Shown: piece after piece, positions 36,440-45,033 of the stretch | How positions within the stretch are numbered: position 1 is the first letter of the stretch | Layout: every line of letters begins with the position of its first letter | Source: Paenibacillus tundrae | GTDB lineage: Bacteria > Bacillota > Bacilli > Paenibacillales > Paenibacillaceae | Direction of reading: 5' to 3' | DNA length: 64,000 bases | Assembly: GCF_030812775.1 (NCBI RefSeq) | Contig: NZ_JAUSTI010000002.1 | Span: forward strand, 124,001 to 188,000 | Notes under the pieces: generated by a model | Told to the model about the DNA's origin: nothing | Database searches by the model: none | The model's input: only the letters and a program-made list of their open reading frames with translations | Program-made: the position numbers and the translations under genes

Positions 36440-36631
36440 GTGAAGCAACAATATTTTCGAGATTACAAGTACACACAGATTAGAAGTTTGACCAACTCTA
36501 GTTCTGTGCCGATTCAAGTTTATGAACAAGTCTCAACTGCTCCGCTAGTTCAGGCTATGGACTGTAGAGATTGGGACAAACTTTTATGCCATTGTATTTG
36601 TAATTCTCGTCGGATTAAAGCAAGAAAATAG
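36440..36631 (+). CDS. Small Cys-containing protein, candidate
   Basis: A 63-codon frame opening at a GTG embedded in the ribosome site AGGAGGTG, ending 23 bases before the first paralogue. The C-terminal part is LCHCICNSRRIKARK, with three Cys near a basic tail. The start lies too near the ribosome site for efficient use, so the gene is uncertain, but the preceding promoter and the following genes support transcription. No family recognised. Confidence 0.35.
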   Translation: MKQQYFRDYKYTQIRSLTNSSSVPIQVYEQVSTAPLVQAMDCRDWDKLLCHCICNSRRIKARK

Positions 36632-36654
36632 GATGATAGATTGGAGGAATCATC

Positions 36655-37101
36655 ATGGTACGTACGTTAGATGCCCGTACTTCGCTTGGATCAAACGGTG
36701 TTGCTCCACTTAACATTAATCTACCTGCCAATACACCTACGCTCGTTGGTATCCTCGGACTTAACATCATCAATCCAGGACTATTAATCCGCACACAGTT
36801 TAATGGGACCTATCGCATCTCTGTGGCTAACTTGTCCTCGATCCCTTCTGCTGTTCGATTCGAAATCTATAGAGGCTCCACGAATACAGGAACACCGATC
36901 TACGTTGTGCAAAATCCGGTATTTCCTTCGGTAGGGAGCATTATAGCCAGTTTTGAAGGTTCGGATTACAATGTGCCTCCTCCTCCTTCAGGACAATTAA
37001 TCTATTCGTGTTATGTGACATTTGTTCCGGCATCGCCTTCAGAAGTAGCTACGCGTGTAGGGCCGGAATGTTTCAATGCAGTCACATACAGTGATGACTA
37101 A
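36655..37101 (+). CDS. Beta-rich small surface-like protein, paralogue 1
   Basis: A 148-residue protein without a signal peptide, rich in Asn, Ser, Pro and Val with alternating polar and hydrophobic residues, as in a beta-sandwich. Shared with the next gene are MVRTLDARTS at the start, a NPG..RT.F.G block, a central EIYRG, GSDYNVP, QLIYSCYVTF and a GPECFNA..YSDD ending. The overall pattern recalls exosporium proteins such as ExsC, as inference. A sigma-K-like promoter lies upstream. GGAGG precedes the ATG. Confidence 0.7.
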   Translation: MVRTLDARTSLGSNGVAPLNINLPANTPTLVGILGLNIINPGLLIRTQFNGTYRISVANLSSIPSAVRFEIYRGSTNTGTPIYVVQNPVFPSVGSIIASFEGSDYNVPPPPSGQLIYSCYVTFVPASPSEVATRVGPECFNAVTYSDD

Positions 37102-37136
37102 ATCCCGACTCTGATGAATTAGAAAGGAGGATGACT

Positions 37137-37589
37137 ATGGTCAGAACGTTAGACGCACGGACATCTCAAGGTTCTAATGGGCTGTACAGCCTAACTCCCA
37201 GTTTCACGAATGGTGTTCCGATCTTATTTGCTCAGGTTGCATTACAAGTTAATAATCCTGGTTCATTCGTGCGGACACTTTTCGCTGGAATAGTCGAACT
37301 TACTGCCAATGTGCTGCCTGTGAATGGGAATTTGGTTATCGAAGTATACCGAGGATTGGGTGCTTCGACACAATTGGTTTATCGTGCAGGCACTATAGTA
37401 GTAGCGGATCAATTTTTCAGCCCATGTGTATTCAGTTTTACCGGCTCTGAGTATAATGTGCCAACTGTGGGTAGTAGTCAGATCATCTATTCCGTATATG
37501 CTACGTTCAGCTATAATCCTTTGTATAATGCGAACGGTATACGATTAGGTCCTGAAAGCTTTAATGCAACGCTTTACTCCGATGATTAA
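37137..37589 (+). CDS. Beta-rich small surface-like protein, paralogue 2
   Basis: A 150-residue tandem paralogue of the preceding gene, sharing MVRTLDARTSQGSNG, EVYRG, GSEYNVP, QIIYSVYATF and GPESFNATLYSDD, with an otherwise diverged middle. The start is the ATG at 37137, since AAAGGAGG overlaps an earlier in-frame ATG at 37131. The duplication suggests two components of one structure. Closed by the long hairpin at 37631-37715. Confidence 0.7.
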   Translation: MVRTLDARTSQGSNGLYSLTPSFTNGVPILFAQVALQVNNPGSFVRTLFAGIVELTANVLPVNGNLVIEVYRGLGASTQLVYRAGTIVVADQFFSPCVFSFTGSEYNVPTVGSSQIIYSVYATFSYNPLYNANGIRLGPESFNATLYSDD

Positions 37590-37630
37590 AAGGTTCGCAT
37601 CGACTTAAAAATTCCGTTTGAGTTAAACAC

Positions 37631-37715
37631 AAAAACAGCCAGACACCTGACTTTACCTTCATTGTTAGTGGTATTTAACAAATGGGGTTCAGTCATAGGT
37701 TGATCGGCTGTTTTT
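37631..37715. terminator. Long imperfect hairpin/bidirectional terminator
   Basis: Outer arms AAAAACAGCC (37631-37640) and GGCTGTTTTT (37706-37715) enclose a middle pairing ACCTGACT with AGTCATAGGT and an inner TTGTTA/TAACAA. The T-run on the plus strand ends the paralogue unit and A/T ends fit termination of the convergent gene. The total length of 85 bases is unusual for a terminator. Confidence 0.6.
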
Positions 37716-37793
37716 GTTGTTATCATGTTCTCTTGGTAACCGTTTAAGTTAACGATTCCCATAACATTAATTTTTTGCTTAGCTAAATAATAA

Positions 37794-38216
37794 TCACTTC
37801 ACTCTTTGGGAGATAGGATGATCTTGATTCATTTCTAGCAGATCCCATAGATTACCGTATAAATCTTTAAATACTGCAACTATCCCATAAGGTTGTTCTT
37901 TCGGTTCTCTAACAAACTCTATTCCTCTAGATACCATTTCATTATAATCTCTCCAAAAATCATCTGTATTTAGAAATAAAAATACTCGGCCGCCAGTTTG
38001 GTTGCCAACAAACTGCTCTTGCACCGGTGTTGATGCTCTAGCTAGTAATATCGTAGTCCCTATAGAACCAGGAGGCGAAATCACGACCCATCGTTTATCT
38101 TGCTCAGGTTGATACGTATCTTCAATTAATGTGAAATTCAACTTCTGAGTATAAAATACTATCGCTTCATCGTAGTCATTAACCACCAAAGCGATATGTA
38201 CTATAGACTGAATCAT
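37794..38216 (-). CDS. VOC family protein (glyoxalase/bleomycin-resistance fold)
   Basis: A 140-residue protein with paired beta-alpha-beta-beta-beta modules: IVHIALVVNDYDEAIVFYTQ at the start and GGRVFLFLNTDDFWRDYNEM in the second half, ending FKDLYGNLWDLLEMN. A metal His near the start (VHIA) and Glu near the end (LLE) are at the usual places. Possible roles include glyoxalase, dioxygenase or drug-binding resistance. The ATG at 38216 has GGAGG ten bases upstream. Confidence 0.88.
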   Translation of the reverse strand: MIQSIVHIALVVNDYDEAIVFYTQKLNFTLIEDTYQPEQDKRWVVISPPGSIGTTILLARASTPVQEQFVGNQTGGRVFLFLNTDDFWRDYNEMVSRGIEFVREPKEQPYGIVAVFKDLYGNLWDLLEMNQDHPISQRVK

Positions 38217-38442
38217 AGCGTAATCTCCTCCGTTGGGTACAAAGCATCTAACAACTGTATAATTCACTTCATTCTTTCAACTATTCATCGTTAGCTACGA
38301 AGTTCATTTCCTTAACAATATATCATTAATTGAATATCGTTTACTACTCATCAATCTAAGTGTATGCTAAGATCACTTCCGATGCTTATCTTTTTGAGGA
38401 ATAACAAGGTTCGGAGTATTATCGCTACTTCAGGAGGCGAAT

Positions 38443-39594
38443 ATGAAAAGAAAAGGAAGATTGAAGAAAATGGTACTCTACATATTAACTTCTATACTCT
38501 TAATCATCGTTGGAGCTCTATTATTTATGCTACTTTACCCGAGCTTTGGTGGTAATCCATCCAAAGAACAAAAGGAAACCTATAACCAGCTTGAAAATTA
38601 TACAAACGGAAAGTTTGTGAACGAAGTAACAAGCAAGTCTGACTTCGATTCCTGGAAAACCTTGTTCGAAGGTACAACAGATGGCGCGGCGGGGAAAGAG
38701 AAAAAGCCTTCCAGCCCACAACCCGTTGCAGAGATTGATTGGAATAAGGTTAACAACGATGAAGACAGCATCACTTGGTTGGGGCATTCCACATACCTGC
38801 TAAGTATGGATAACCGCAAAATGTTGATAGACCCTATGTTGGAGTCGGTCGCGTCCCCTGTTTCATTTGTAGGTTCGAAGCGATATCCTTATAGTACAGA
38901 CATTTACAGCACCATTGTTTCTAAAATGCCCACCATCGATGCGGTATTAATCACACATGATCACTACGACCATTTAGATTACACAACGGTTGTTGAACTG
39001 AAAGACAAGGTGTCACGCTTCATTGTTCCTCTTGGAGTTAGTGGTCATCTTGTACGTTGGGGAGTCCCTGCAAGTCAGATAACGGAATTAAACTGGTGGG
39101 ACGAAATGGATTTCGAAGGAATTACCCTTGCTTTAGGGCCAGCCAGACATTTTTCTGGTAGAAGCTTGTTCAATATGAACAGTACGTTATGGGGAAGCTG
39201 GGTTATCTCAGGTACGGAGAATCGCTTGTTTATTAGTGGTGACGGAGGATATGGAGCACATTTCGAGGAGATTGGCCGCAAGTACGGACCTTTCGACTTA
39301 GCTATTATTGAGGGAGGACAGTATGACAAGAAATGGTCTGATATTCATATGATTCCCGAACAATCTATTCAAGCTAGCCTGGACGTTAACACGACCAAAA
39401 TGATGCTTAGTCATTGGGGTGCATTCACGCTAGCCAGTCATGACTGGCGAGATCCGATTCAACGAGCTATTAAGGCGGCAAAAGAAAAAGACGTCGATAT
39501 TGTCGTTCCTCAAATAGGCGAAACCCTCTCGATCTCAGCACTTAAACCTGCGTTACCTTCCTGGTGGGATGGAAACTCGGAAATAGAAGGTTAA
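38443..39594 (+). CDS. Membrane-anchored MBL-fold hydrolase (NAPE-PLD-like)
   Basis: A 383-residue protein with an N-terminal membrane helix (residues 9-30). The metallo-beta-lactamase motifs are WLGHSTYLL, THDHYDHLDYTT (HxHxDH), a GPARHFSGR His and FISGDGGYG Asp, followed by a distal His in LSHWGAF. These form a two-zinc site. The arrangement resembles N-acyl-phosphatidylethanolamine phospholipase D and UlaG-type hydrolases. GGAGG lies six bases ahead of the ATG. Substrate unknown. Confidence 0.88.
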   Translation: MKRKGRLKKMVLYILTSILLIIVGALLFMLLYPSFGGNPSKEQKETYNQLENYTNGKFVNEVTSKSDFDSWKTLFEGTTDGAAGKEKKPSSPQPVAEIDWNKVNNDEDSITWLGHSTYLLSMDNRKMLIDPMLESVASPVSFVGSKRYPYSTDIYSTIVSKMPTIDAVLITHDHYDHLDYTTVVELKDKVSRFIVPLGVSGHLVRWGVPASQITELNWWDEMDFEGITLALGPARHFSGRSLFNMNSTLWGSWVISGTENRLFISGDGGYGAHFEEIGRKYGPFDLAIIEGGQYDKKWSDIHMIPEQSIQASLDVNTTKMMLSHWGAFTLASHDWRDPIQRAIKAAKEKDVDIVVPQIGETLSISALKPALPSWWDGNSEIEG

Positions 39595-39625
39595 AAATTC
39601 ATCAATATCATTATTCTTATAGCTT

Positions 39626-39665
39626 ACACCCCATTGATTAGAACATTTCTATACCAATGGGGTGT
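39626..39665. terminator. Hairpin between convergent genes
   Basis: Perfect 11-bp arms (39626-39636 and 39655-39665, core ACACCCCATTG) with an 18-base loop lie between the MBL hydrolase and DUF418 genes. The T-runs are weak on both sides. Confidence 0.55.
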
Positions 39666-39697
39666 TTACACTTGATGATCGTGTAAATTTACTTCAT

Positions 39698-40939
39698 TCA
39701 GTTCATACCTGGTGCATTGTCTGAAATCATTTGCTCAGATCTTTTCTTCTTACGTGGCTGCCCTCTCCATGACAGGTATGTCCATATCCTTAGCATGTGT
39801 TCTGCAGGGCCGCTACGAAACCTCTTGAGATAAAGTGGACTGATCCACAATTGTAACCCATAGACTGTAAGTGCAATAAGCAATCCCACAGACACGCCAG
39901 CACGACCGAAGAGTCCTAGGCCATATCCATAAAATATTATCGTGCAGATGACACTTTGCATCAGGTAATTCGTTAGTGACAGCCGACCCACGGCTTCGAA
40001 CCTACTCAGCCGATTGGCACGGCTGCTCCTGGTATGCAACAGTGCAAAAGCATAAATGTAGCCCAGAGCTAACAGCGTGCCCCCAATGGCTTCCCCGATC
40101 CCGATCGCGAACCATTCATCTCCCCCACGAAGATGTTGTACGATTACACTGTAGGCTTTGAGGACCACACCAACGGGTATGAGCAACTTAGCACGACGAA
40201 CGTAAACTTGTCGCATGGCTCGTGGATCGTCAAATGTACCAACTCTTGCGGCGTGCATACCTAGAAGAAACATCGGGATGGTCATCAGTGGAGTAAATAC
40301 CAGCAGTAGGAGGATCAACGCTGGATTCACTTCACCGCCTAACGGATCAGCATGATTATTGAAATCCTTAATCTCTGCATAACTTCCACTTCCAAAAACT
40401 TCCTTGCTCTGTAAGATATACGTTTCCATCTGGGGGGTTGGGTTGGCCAGCGGGTTCATGGGATTCGAAGCTGGCAGACCACATAAACCAGCTACAACCA
40501 GTAGTATAATCGCCCAGATTAGTAATGTCTTCGGCTTTCGATTCAGAAACATGAGTAAGAAGAACCCAAGTATACCGTAAAACGCAAGGATGTCTCCTTC
40601 CCAGACATAATTCATATGTAACAATCCGATAACGAACAAGAGCAAAAAGCGGCGAAACAGATGACACTTCGGTCGTAAATTACGGGATTGTAGGCTTTCT
40701 GTCAGTTTAATCATACCGAAGCCAAACATAAATGCAAAGATTGGCATGAAGCTTCCCACCACGACAATCTTTAACAAGGAGTAGACAGCTCGATCTACGC
40801 CTTCAACACCGAACAAATGAAGTTCATTCTGACCATATACCCCGTATTGGAACGCCAGCATATTCGCCATCAGTATGCCAGCCAGACTAAAACCACGTAG
40901 TCCATCAATAAGGCTGATGCGCGTTAGAGAGGTATTCAA
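39698..40939 (-). CDS. DUF418 membrane protein (YeiB-like)
   Basis: A 413-residue integral membrane protein with about ten hydrophobic segments. It starts RISLIDGLRGFSLAGILMANM, the standard DUF418 opening, and contains the second DUF418 block (RFEAVGRLSLTNYLMQSVIC). The function of the family is unknown; membrane acyltransferase-like roles have been suggested. The TTG start has AGGTGG upstream. The C-terminal tail is strongly basic (SWRGQPRKKKRSEQ). Confidence 0.9.
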   Translation of the reverse strand: MNTSLTRISLIDGLRGFSLAGILMANMLAFQYGVYGQNELHLFGVEGVDRAVYSLLKIVVVGSFMPIFAFMFGFGMIKLTESLQSRNLRPKCHLFRRFLLLFVIGLLHMNYVWEGDILAFYGILGFFLLMFLNRKPKTLLIWAIILLVVAGLCGLPASNPMNPLANPTPQMETYILQSKEVFGSGSYAEIKDFNNHADPLGGEVNPALILLLLVFTPLMTIPMFLLGMHAARVGTFDDPRAMRQVYVRRAKLLIPVGVVLKAYSVIVQHLRGGDEWFAIGIGEAIGGTLLALGYIYAFALLHTRSSRANRLSRFEAVGRLSLTNYLMQSVICTIIFYGYGLGLFGRAGVSVGLLIALTVYGLQLWISPLYLKRFRSGPAEHMLRIWTYLSWRGQPRKKKRSEQMISDNAPGMN

Positions 40940-41041
40940 TTGGTTACCACCTACCTTTTTCTATAATAGTAAAAAATATTAGGACATCTATCTTATCTAA
41001 CCTGCCTTCTCCCATTCCATACTTGAAAAGCACAAAAGAAA

Positions 41042-41076
41042 AGGATGCTCCATAGCGTGATGCTTGGACACATCCT
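41042..41076 (-). terminator. Terminator after murB
   Basis: Hairpin with GGATG/CATCC and TCC/GGA pairs (41042-41076), followed on the minus strand by TTTTCTTTT. Confidence 0.65.
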
Positions 41077-41128
41077 ATTTATACGTTGAAAGACATTTCC
41101 TCTTTTCACTTTTTTGGAAAATAATTAT

Positions 41129-42019
41129 TTACTCCCCTAAAAAGATAACTTCTGTCTCCAATTGCACATTAAATTTAGCGTAAACGGTCTCTTTGATCAG
41201 GTCGATTAATTCTTGATAATCCTGCGCAGTAGCGTGATCCGCATTAATAATAAAACCCGCATGCTTTAAGGAAATCTCTGCGCCTCCAATACGAGTGCCC
41301 TGCAAATTACAGTCTTGAATGAGCTTACCCACAAAATGACCCTCTGGACGTTTAAACACGCTACCACAAGAAGGGTATTCAAGAGGTTGTTTGGCCTCTC
41401 TTAGCATGGTCAGTTCCTTCATTTTGGCAGCAATGGCCTCTTTATCACCCTTCTGGAGTCTAAAGGTCACTTCCAGAATAATATATTCATTATCCTTAAA
41501 GATACTGTTACGATAACTGAGCTTCATATCTTCGCGAGACATCGTCATCCGTTGTCCATCACGAGTAATGACATCTGCACTTTCCACCACATCATCCACC
41601 TGGCCACCATAAGCACCTGCATTCATATAAATGGCGCCCCCTGTACTTCCAGGGATTCCACATGCAAACTCAAGACCGGTGAAGCCATGATCCAACGCAG
41701 CTCGTGAGACATCGATAATATTGGCACCACTTTGCGCAATAATGGTGTCCTCGTGCACTTTAATTTGATCAAATTGACTTAAAGACATGGTTACGCCTCG
41801 TATGCCCTTATCTTTTATGATTACATTCGACCCTTTTCCAATAATCGTGAGGGGGATCTGATGTGATTTGGCAATTTGTACAACGTTTACGATTTCTTCT
41901 GTCGTTGTTGGATGGATCAGTGTATCCGCATAACCACCTACTTTTACATAAGTGTGGTCTTTCAAAGGTTCGTTTGATCTTAGCTTTTCTCTAGGTATTA
42001 CATTTTCAAAAATGTCCAT
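41129..42019 (-). CDS. murB: UDP-N-acetylenolpyruvoylglucosamine reductase MurB
   Basis: A 296-residue FAD enzyme for the second committed step of peptidoglycan precursor synthesis. Motifs are the FAD-binding IIGKGSNVIIKD and FACGIPGSTGGAIYMNAGAYG, the YRNSIF block, and the C-terminal substrate domain with the catalytic Ser in PSCGSVFKRPEG and Glu in the final TEVIFLG. Length matches Bacillus MurB. It stands outside the mur/division cluster here, as often in Bacilli with a second copy or a dispersed gene. GGGAG precedes the ATG. Confidence 0.95.
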   Translation of the reverse strand: MDIFENVIPREKLRSNEPLKDHTYVKVGGYADTLIHPTTTEEIVNVVQIAKSHQIPLTIIGKGSNVIIKDKGIRGVTMSLSQFDQIKVHEDTIIAQSGANIIDVSRAALDHGFTGLEFACGIPGSTGGAIYMNAGAYGGQVDDVVESADVITRDGQRMTMSREDMKLSYRNSIFKDNEYIILEVTFRLQKGDKEAIAAKMKELTMLREAKQPLEYPSCGSVFKRPEGHFVGKLIQDCNLQGTRIGGAEISLKHAGFIINADHATAQDYQELIDLIKETVYAKFNVQLETEVIFLGE

Positions 42020-42565
42020 TTAACGTTCTCCCTACTACTGACTGGTTTTTAGATAAGACTTTAAGCATGCTGTGTACATGTATAGCAACAACTGTATTCC
42101 CTCATATTTCAGTATGAAATTTTATCAATAAATATACCGCGCGCATTACAATTCATCTGAAGAAGTTTATGATCGGATCCACAGTTGCTGTAGCTCCAGC
42201 TACCAAAATAACACGATACGTGTAATTAGGCTATAATCTTAACCATCGTTTACATTCTGAAGTCGCTTATCCATTATACAAAAATGCTTATAGTATATAA
42301 AATGAAAATCTGAATATTACTCAAAAGTTGAATATATGTTAACTGATACAGGCAAGAGCTTGGTGCCAATTCTAATAGAATTGCAAAAATTGGGGGACGA
42401 ATTACTTACAAAACTCAGACATAGATCAAGCGTAATTTCTTAATTAATCGTTATCTAATGATAAAAGAGAAGGAAACCAGAATATGGTTACCTCCTCTTT
42501 CTGATCTACATATGTTATGCTGTGCTCTTACCTTCCCTGACTCGGATAATTTGCATTTCAGCTAA
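42020..42565. other. 546-base intergenic region
   Basis: AT-rich with no gene supported. It should contain the murB promoter. A hairpin with 16-bp arms (42464-42500) lies at its right end and probably terminates leftward transcription from the ChrA region. No T-box or other riboswitch was recognised. Confidence 0.45.
42464..42500 (-). terminator. Hairpin terminator downstream of ChrA region
   Basis: Arms 42464-42479 and 42485-42500 (AAAGAGGAGG type, with a few mismatches or wobble pairs) enclose a 5-base loop. The minus-strand side continues TTTTAT. Confidence 0.6.
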
Positions 42566-42784
42566 TCAAATCCGAAGACGTTCTTCTAACATTTCAATAT
42601 CGCCTCGATCACCGTACTTACATATTCGCAGGTACTCCCCGTATACACGAGACCTTCCAATCTCTGTTTCTGCCCAATTTTGCCTATTGATCTCGATATT
42701 CTCGTACACTGTGTCAAAAAGCGCGGGCATATAGGTGATGTCAGGATGAAGATGTTTTCTCAATGTGCGATATTGTCGTCCCAA
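42566..42784 (-). pseudogene. Short open frame, probable gene remnant
   Basis: A 72-codon frame that reads like real protein (YMPALFDTVYENIEINRQNW, SRVYGEYLRICKYGDRG) but has no plausible start: the TTG at 42784 lies two codons after a stop and too close to a GAGGGAG. In another frame just upstream, MGIRGILEGDWDDNIAH would join it through a one-base shift. It probably represents a frameshifted small gene between ChrA and the terminator at 42464. The family is not recognised. Confidence 0.35.
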
Positions 42785-42843
42785 TCTCCCTCAAGTATAC
42801 CTCTGATCCCCATATAACGGGAGACTTAACCTTATACCAATAC

Positions 42844-44037
42844 TTAGAGTAAAGAAATCAGAGTTCCGCCAATTGCGCCTGTCAACACGATTAGCCATGG
42901 TGGTAAATTCCAATAAACTAACATGCTGAATAATATAGCCGCAAACGCAAAATCAAGCGGGTTCAGAATCGTACTTGTCCAGATAGGCTGATATAATGCA
43001 GCAATTAAGATGCCGACTACTGCTGCGTTTACGCCCATAAAAGCTGCTTTGGCTTTTGGATTACGACGCACTACATCCCAGAAAGGAAGGGTTCCTACGA
43101 TTAATAAAAATGCAGGTAGAAAAATCGCAAAGGTTGCTAATACACCCCCACCCCATCCATACATCACTGCACCTAGATAAGAGGCAAAGGTAAATAGCGG
43201 CCCGGGAACGGCTTGAGTTGCCCCATACCCTGCGAGAAATGCCTCTTCGCTGAGCCAGCCAGTGGCTACAAATTCATGTTCAAGTAAGGGTAGGACAACG
43301 TGCCCTCCACCAAATACGAGAGAGCCAGAACGGTAGAAGCTGTCAAACATCGCAATCCATTGCATGGAAGTCATTTCTCTTAGAATAGGAAGGAGAATTA
43401 ATAAGTCTATAAATGACACTAAACAGACCACGGCAACACTTCGTTTAACCGGAAATTGAACACGATTATCTGACTCCACTTCATGTTGAATATGATCCCG
43501 GTATAATAGGAAACCCATGATAGCCGCGCCAACAATAATTACGACTTGAGAATATGCGGTTTGCCACAATAATGTAATGACCATAGCGAGTAAGGCAATG
43601 GCTTTTCTTCTTAGATCCGGAGTTAGTTTCTGAGCCATTCCTATAATCGCGTGTGCAACGACAGCGACGGCAACAATTTTCAATCCATGAATCCAACCGG
43701 CACCGCTCACATCCACACCTTGGAGGATCAAGGCAAATAGAATTAACACAAAGACAGAGGGTAAGGTGAAACCAAGAAATGAAACCATGCCTCCCAACAC
43801 GCCAGCTCGCATAACTCCCATCCCAATTCCCACTTGGCTACTGGCAGGCCCGGGCAAGAATTGGCACAAAGCAACGAGGTCAGCATAACTCTTTTCGTCC
43901 ATCCATCTTCGTTTTCGGACATATTCTTCATGAAAATAACCTAAGTGAGCAACAGGCCCACCAAATGACGTAAAACCTAACTTCGTCGATACCCACAAAA
44001 TTTCAAATAATGCTGTAAATAATCCTCGCTCGTTCAT
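42844..44037 (-). CDS. chrA: Chromate transporter, ChrA/CHR family
   Basis: A 397-residue membrane protein with two homologous CHR halves. The first has FTSFGGPVAHLGYFHEEYV and CQFLPGPASSQVGIG; the second repeats GSLVFGGGHVVLPLLEHEFV and GYGATQAVPGPLFTFASYLG. These duplicated GGP/PGP motifs define the long-chain CHR family, which exports chromate as an antiporter. The start at the second candidate ATG (44037) matches other ChrA N-termini. No chromate regulator gene is adjacent. Confidence 0.93.
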   Translation of the reverse strand: MNERGLFTALFEILWVSTKLGFTSFGGPVAHLGYFHEEYVRKRRWMDEKSYADLVALCQFLPGPASSQVGIGMGVMRAGVLGGMVSFLGFTLPSVFVLILFALILQGVDVSGAGWIHGLKIVAVAVVAHAIIGMAQKLTPDLRRKAIALLAMVITLLWQTAYSQVVIIVGAAIMGFLLYRDHIQHEVESDNRVQFPVKRSVAVVCLVSFIDLLILLPILREMTSMQWIAMFDSFYRSGSLVFGGGHVVLPLLEHEFVATGWLSEEAFLAGYGATQAVPGPLFTFASYLGAVMYGWGGGVLATFAIFLPAFLLIVGTLPFWDVVRRNPKAKAAFMGVNAAVVGILIAALYQPIWTSTILNPLDFAFAAILFSMLVYWNLPPWLIVLTGAIGGTLISLL

Positions 44038-44185
44038 GGTTGGTCCACGCACTCTTTCTATACTTATTTCATGTCTATATGGGATGCTAACATATACCGA
44101 TCAGCGCTCTCAACACATCTTCAAAAAAATTACAATCCGATAACATTTCTTATACAAGGAAATGGATTTCAAGAAGAAACATATA

Positions 44186-44219
44186 AAAAAACAGCCATTC
44201 CGATGTTGGAACGGCTGTA
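44186..44219 (-). terminator. Intrinsic terminator after SatA-like gene
   Basis: Hairpin ACAGCCGTTCC/GGAATGGCTGT (44192-44219) with T7 on the minus strand (44186-44192). Confidence 0.88.
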
Positions 44220-44246
44220 CTGTGTATTCCGCTTAAGCTCCTCTTA

Positions 44247-44789
44247 CTAGAACAACTTATACCAGTATAACGTGGTCTCAATATTAGGCGTATATGTCTG
44301 CTTAAGTGTGTCAACTCCACCGAGTATGAATCCTTGTTTCACATAAAATCGGCATGCTCCAAGATTATCGTCTTGTGCTTCCAAGGACATACCTATCAGA
44401 TTTCTTTCTTTTGCCCACGCTTCTGCTTGATTTAAGAGTAATTTCCCCACTCCACTGCCTCTATAATCTTTTTTAGTCGCAATGTTTTCAATATAACAGA
44501 AGCGATTCCAATCCTTAATAACTCTAATTTGTCCTATGCAAGTATTATTCATATAAGCTAAAAACAAAGCTTTATCGTCTTGGTTTATATATTGGCTCCA
44601 ATCAAGCTTCTCATCTGGAAAACGTGTTTCTCTGACTTCGTCAAAAAGAACTTCAGTATAAGACCATTTTCCTGATTGGAAGCTGGGGACAACTCTACCA
44701 TTTAACTCAAAATAATCATTTGTCGTATGGATATCCTCTATTAACTCATTATTTAATGGTAAAATAATGATGTTATTCTCACGACTCAA
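44247..44789 (-). CDS. GNAT acetyltransferase, streptothricin SatA-like
   Basis: A 180-residue GNAT enzyme. Core motifs are CIGQIRVIKDWNRFCYIENI, acetyl-CoA-binding KDYRGSGVGKLLLNQAEAWA, and DNLGACRFYVKQGFILGGVD with the C-terminal TTLYWYKLF. This set closely resembles streptothricin N-acetyltransferase (SatA/YyaR), which inactivates streptothricin by acetylating its beta-lysine. The specific substrate is inference. Monocistronic with its own terminator. Confidence 0.85.
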   Translation of the reverse strand: MSRENNIIILPLNNELIEDIHTTNDYFELNGRVVPSFQSGKWSYTEVLFDEVRETRFPDEKLDWSQYINQDDKALFLAYMNNTCIGQIRVIKDWNRFCYIENIATKKDYRGSGVGKLLLNQAEAWAKERNLIGMSLEAQDDNLGACRFYVKQGFILGGVDTLKQTYTPNIETTLYWYKLF

Positions 44790-44972
44790 TATTACACACT
44801 CCTTTGTATAATGTTTACTGAATAAGCCTCCTTTGTATAATACTATAAAAGCTTAATTACTCCTTGTTATAATTAACATTATCCTTTATACAAGAAGCCT
44901 TTTTAATGTTTAATTCCGATTAAAAGAACGACTTGGTTGACTGTTTATTTCTCAAATTAGTTAATAACAACA

Positions 44973-45009
44973 AAAAATGACTCACTTCGCTGACTAGGCG
45001 GAGTGAGCC
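44973..45009 (-). terminator. Intrinsic terminator after rarD
   Basis: Hairpin GGCTCACTCCG/CGAAGTGAGTC (44979-45009, one mismatch) followed by ATTTTTT on the minus strand. Confidence 0.85.
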
Positions 45010-45033
45010 ATGGGATGTAACATGCAAACCGTC

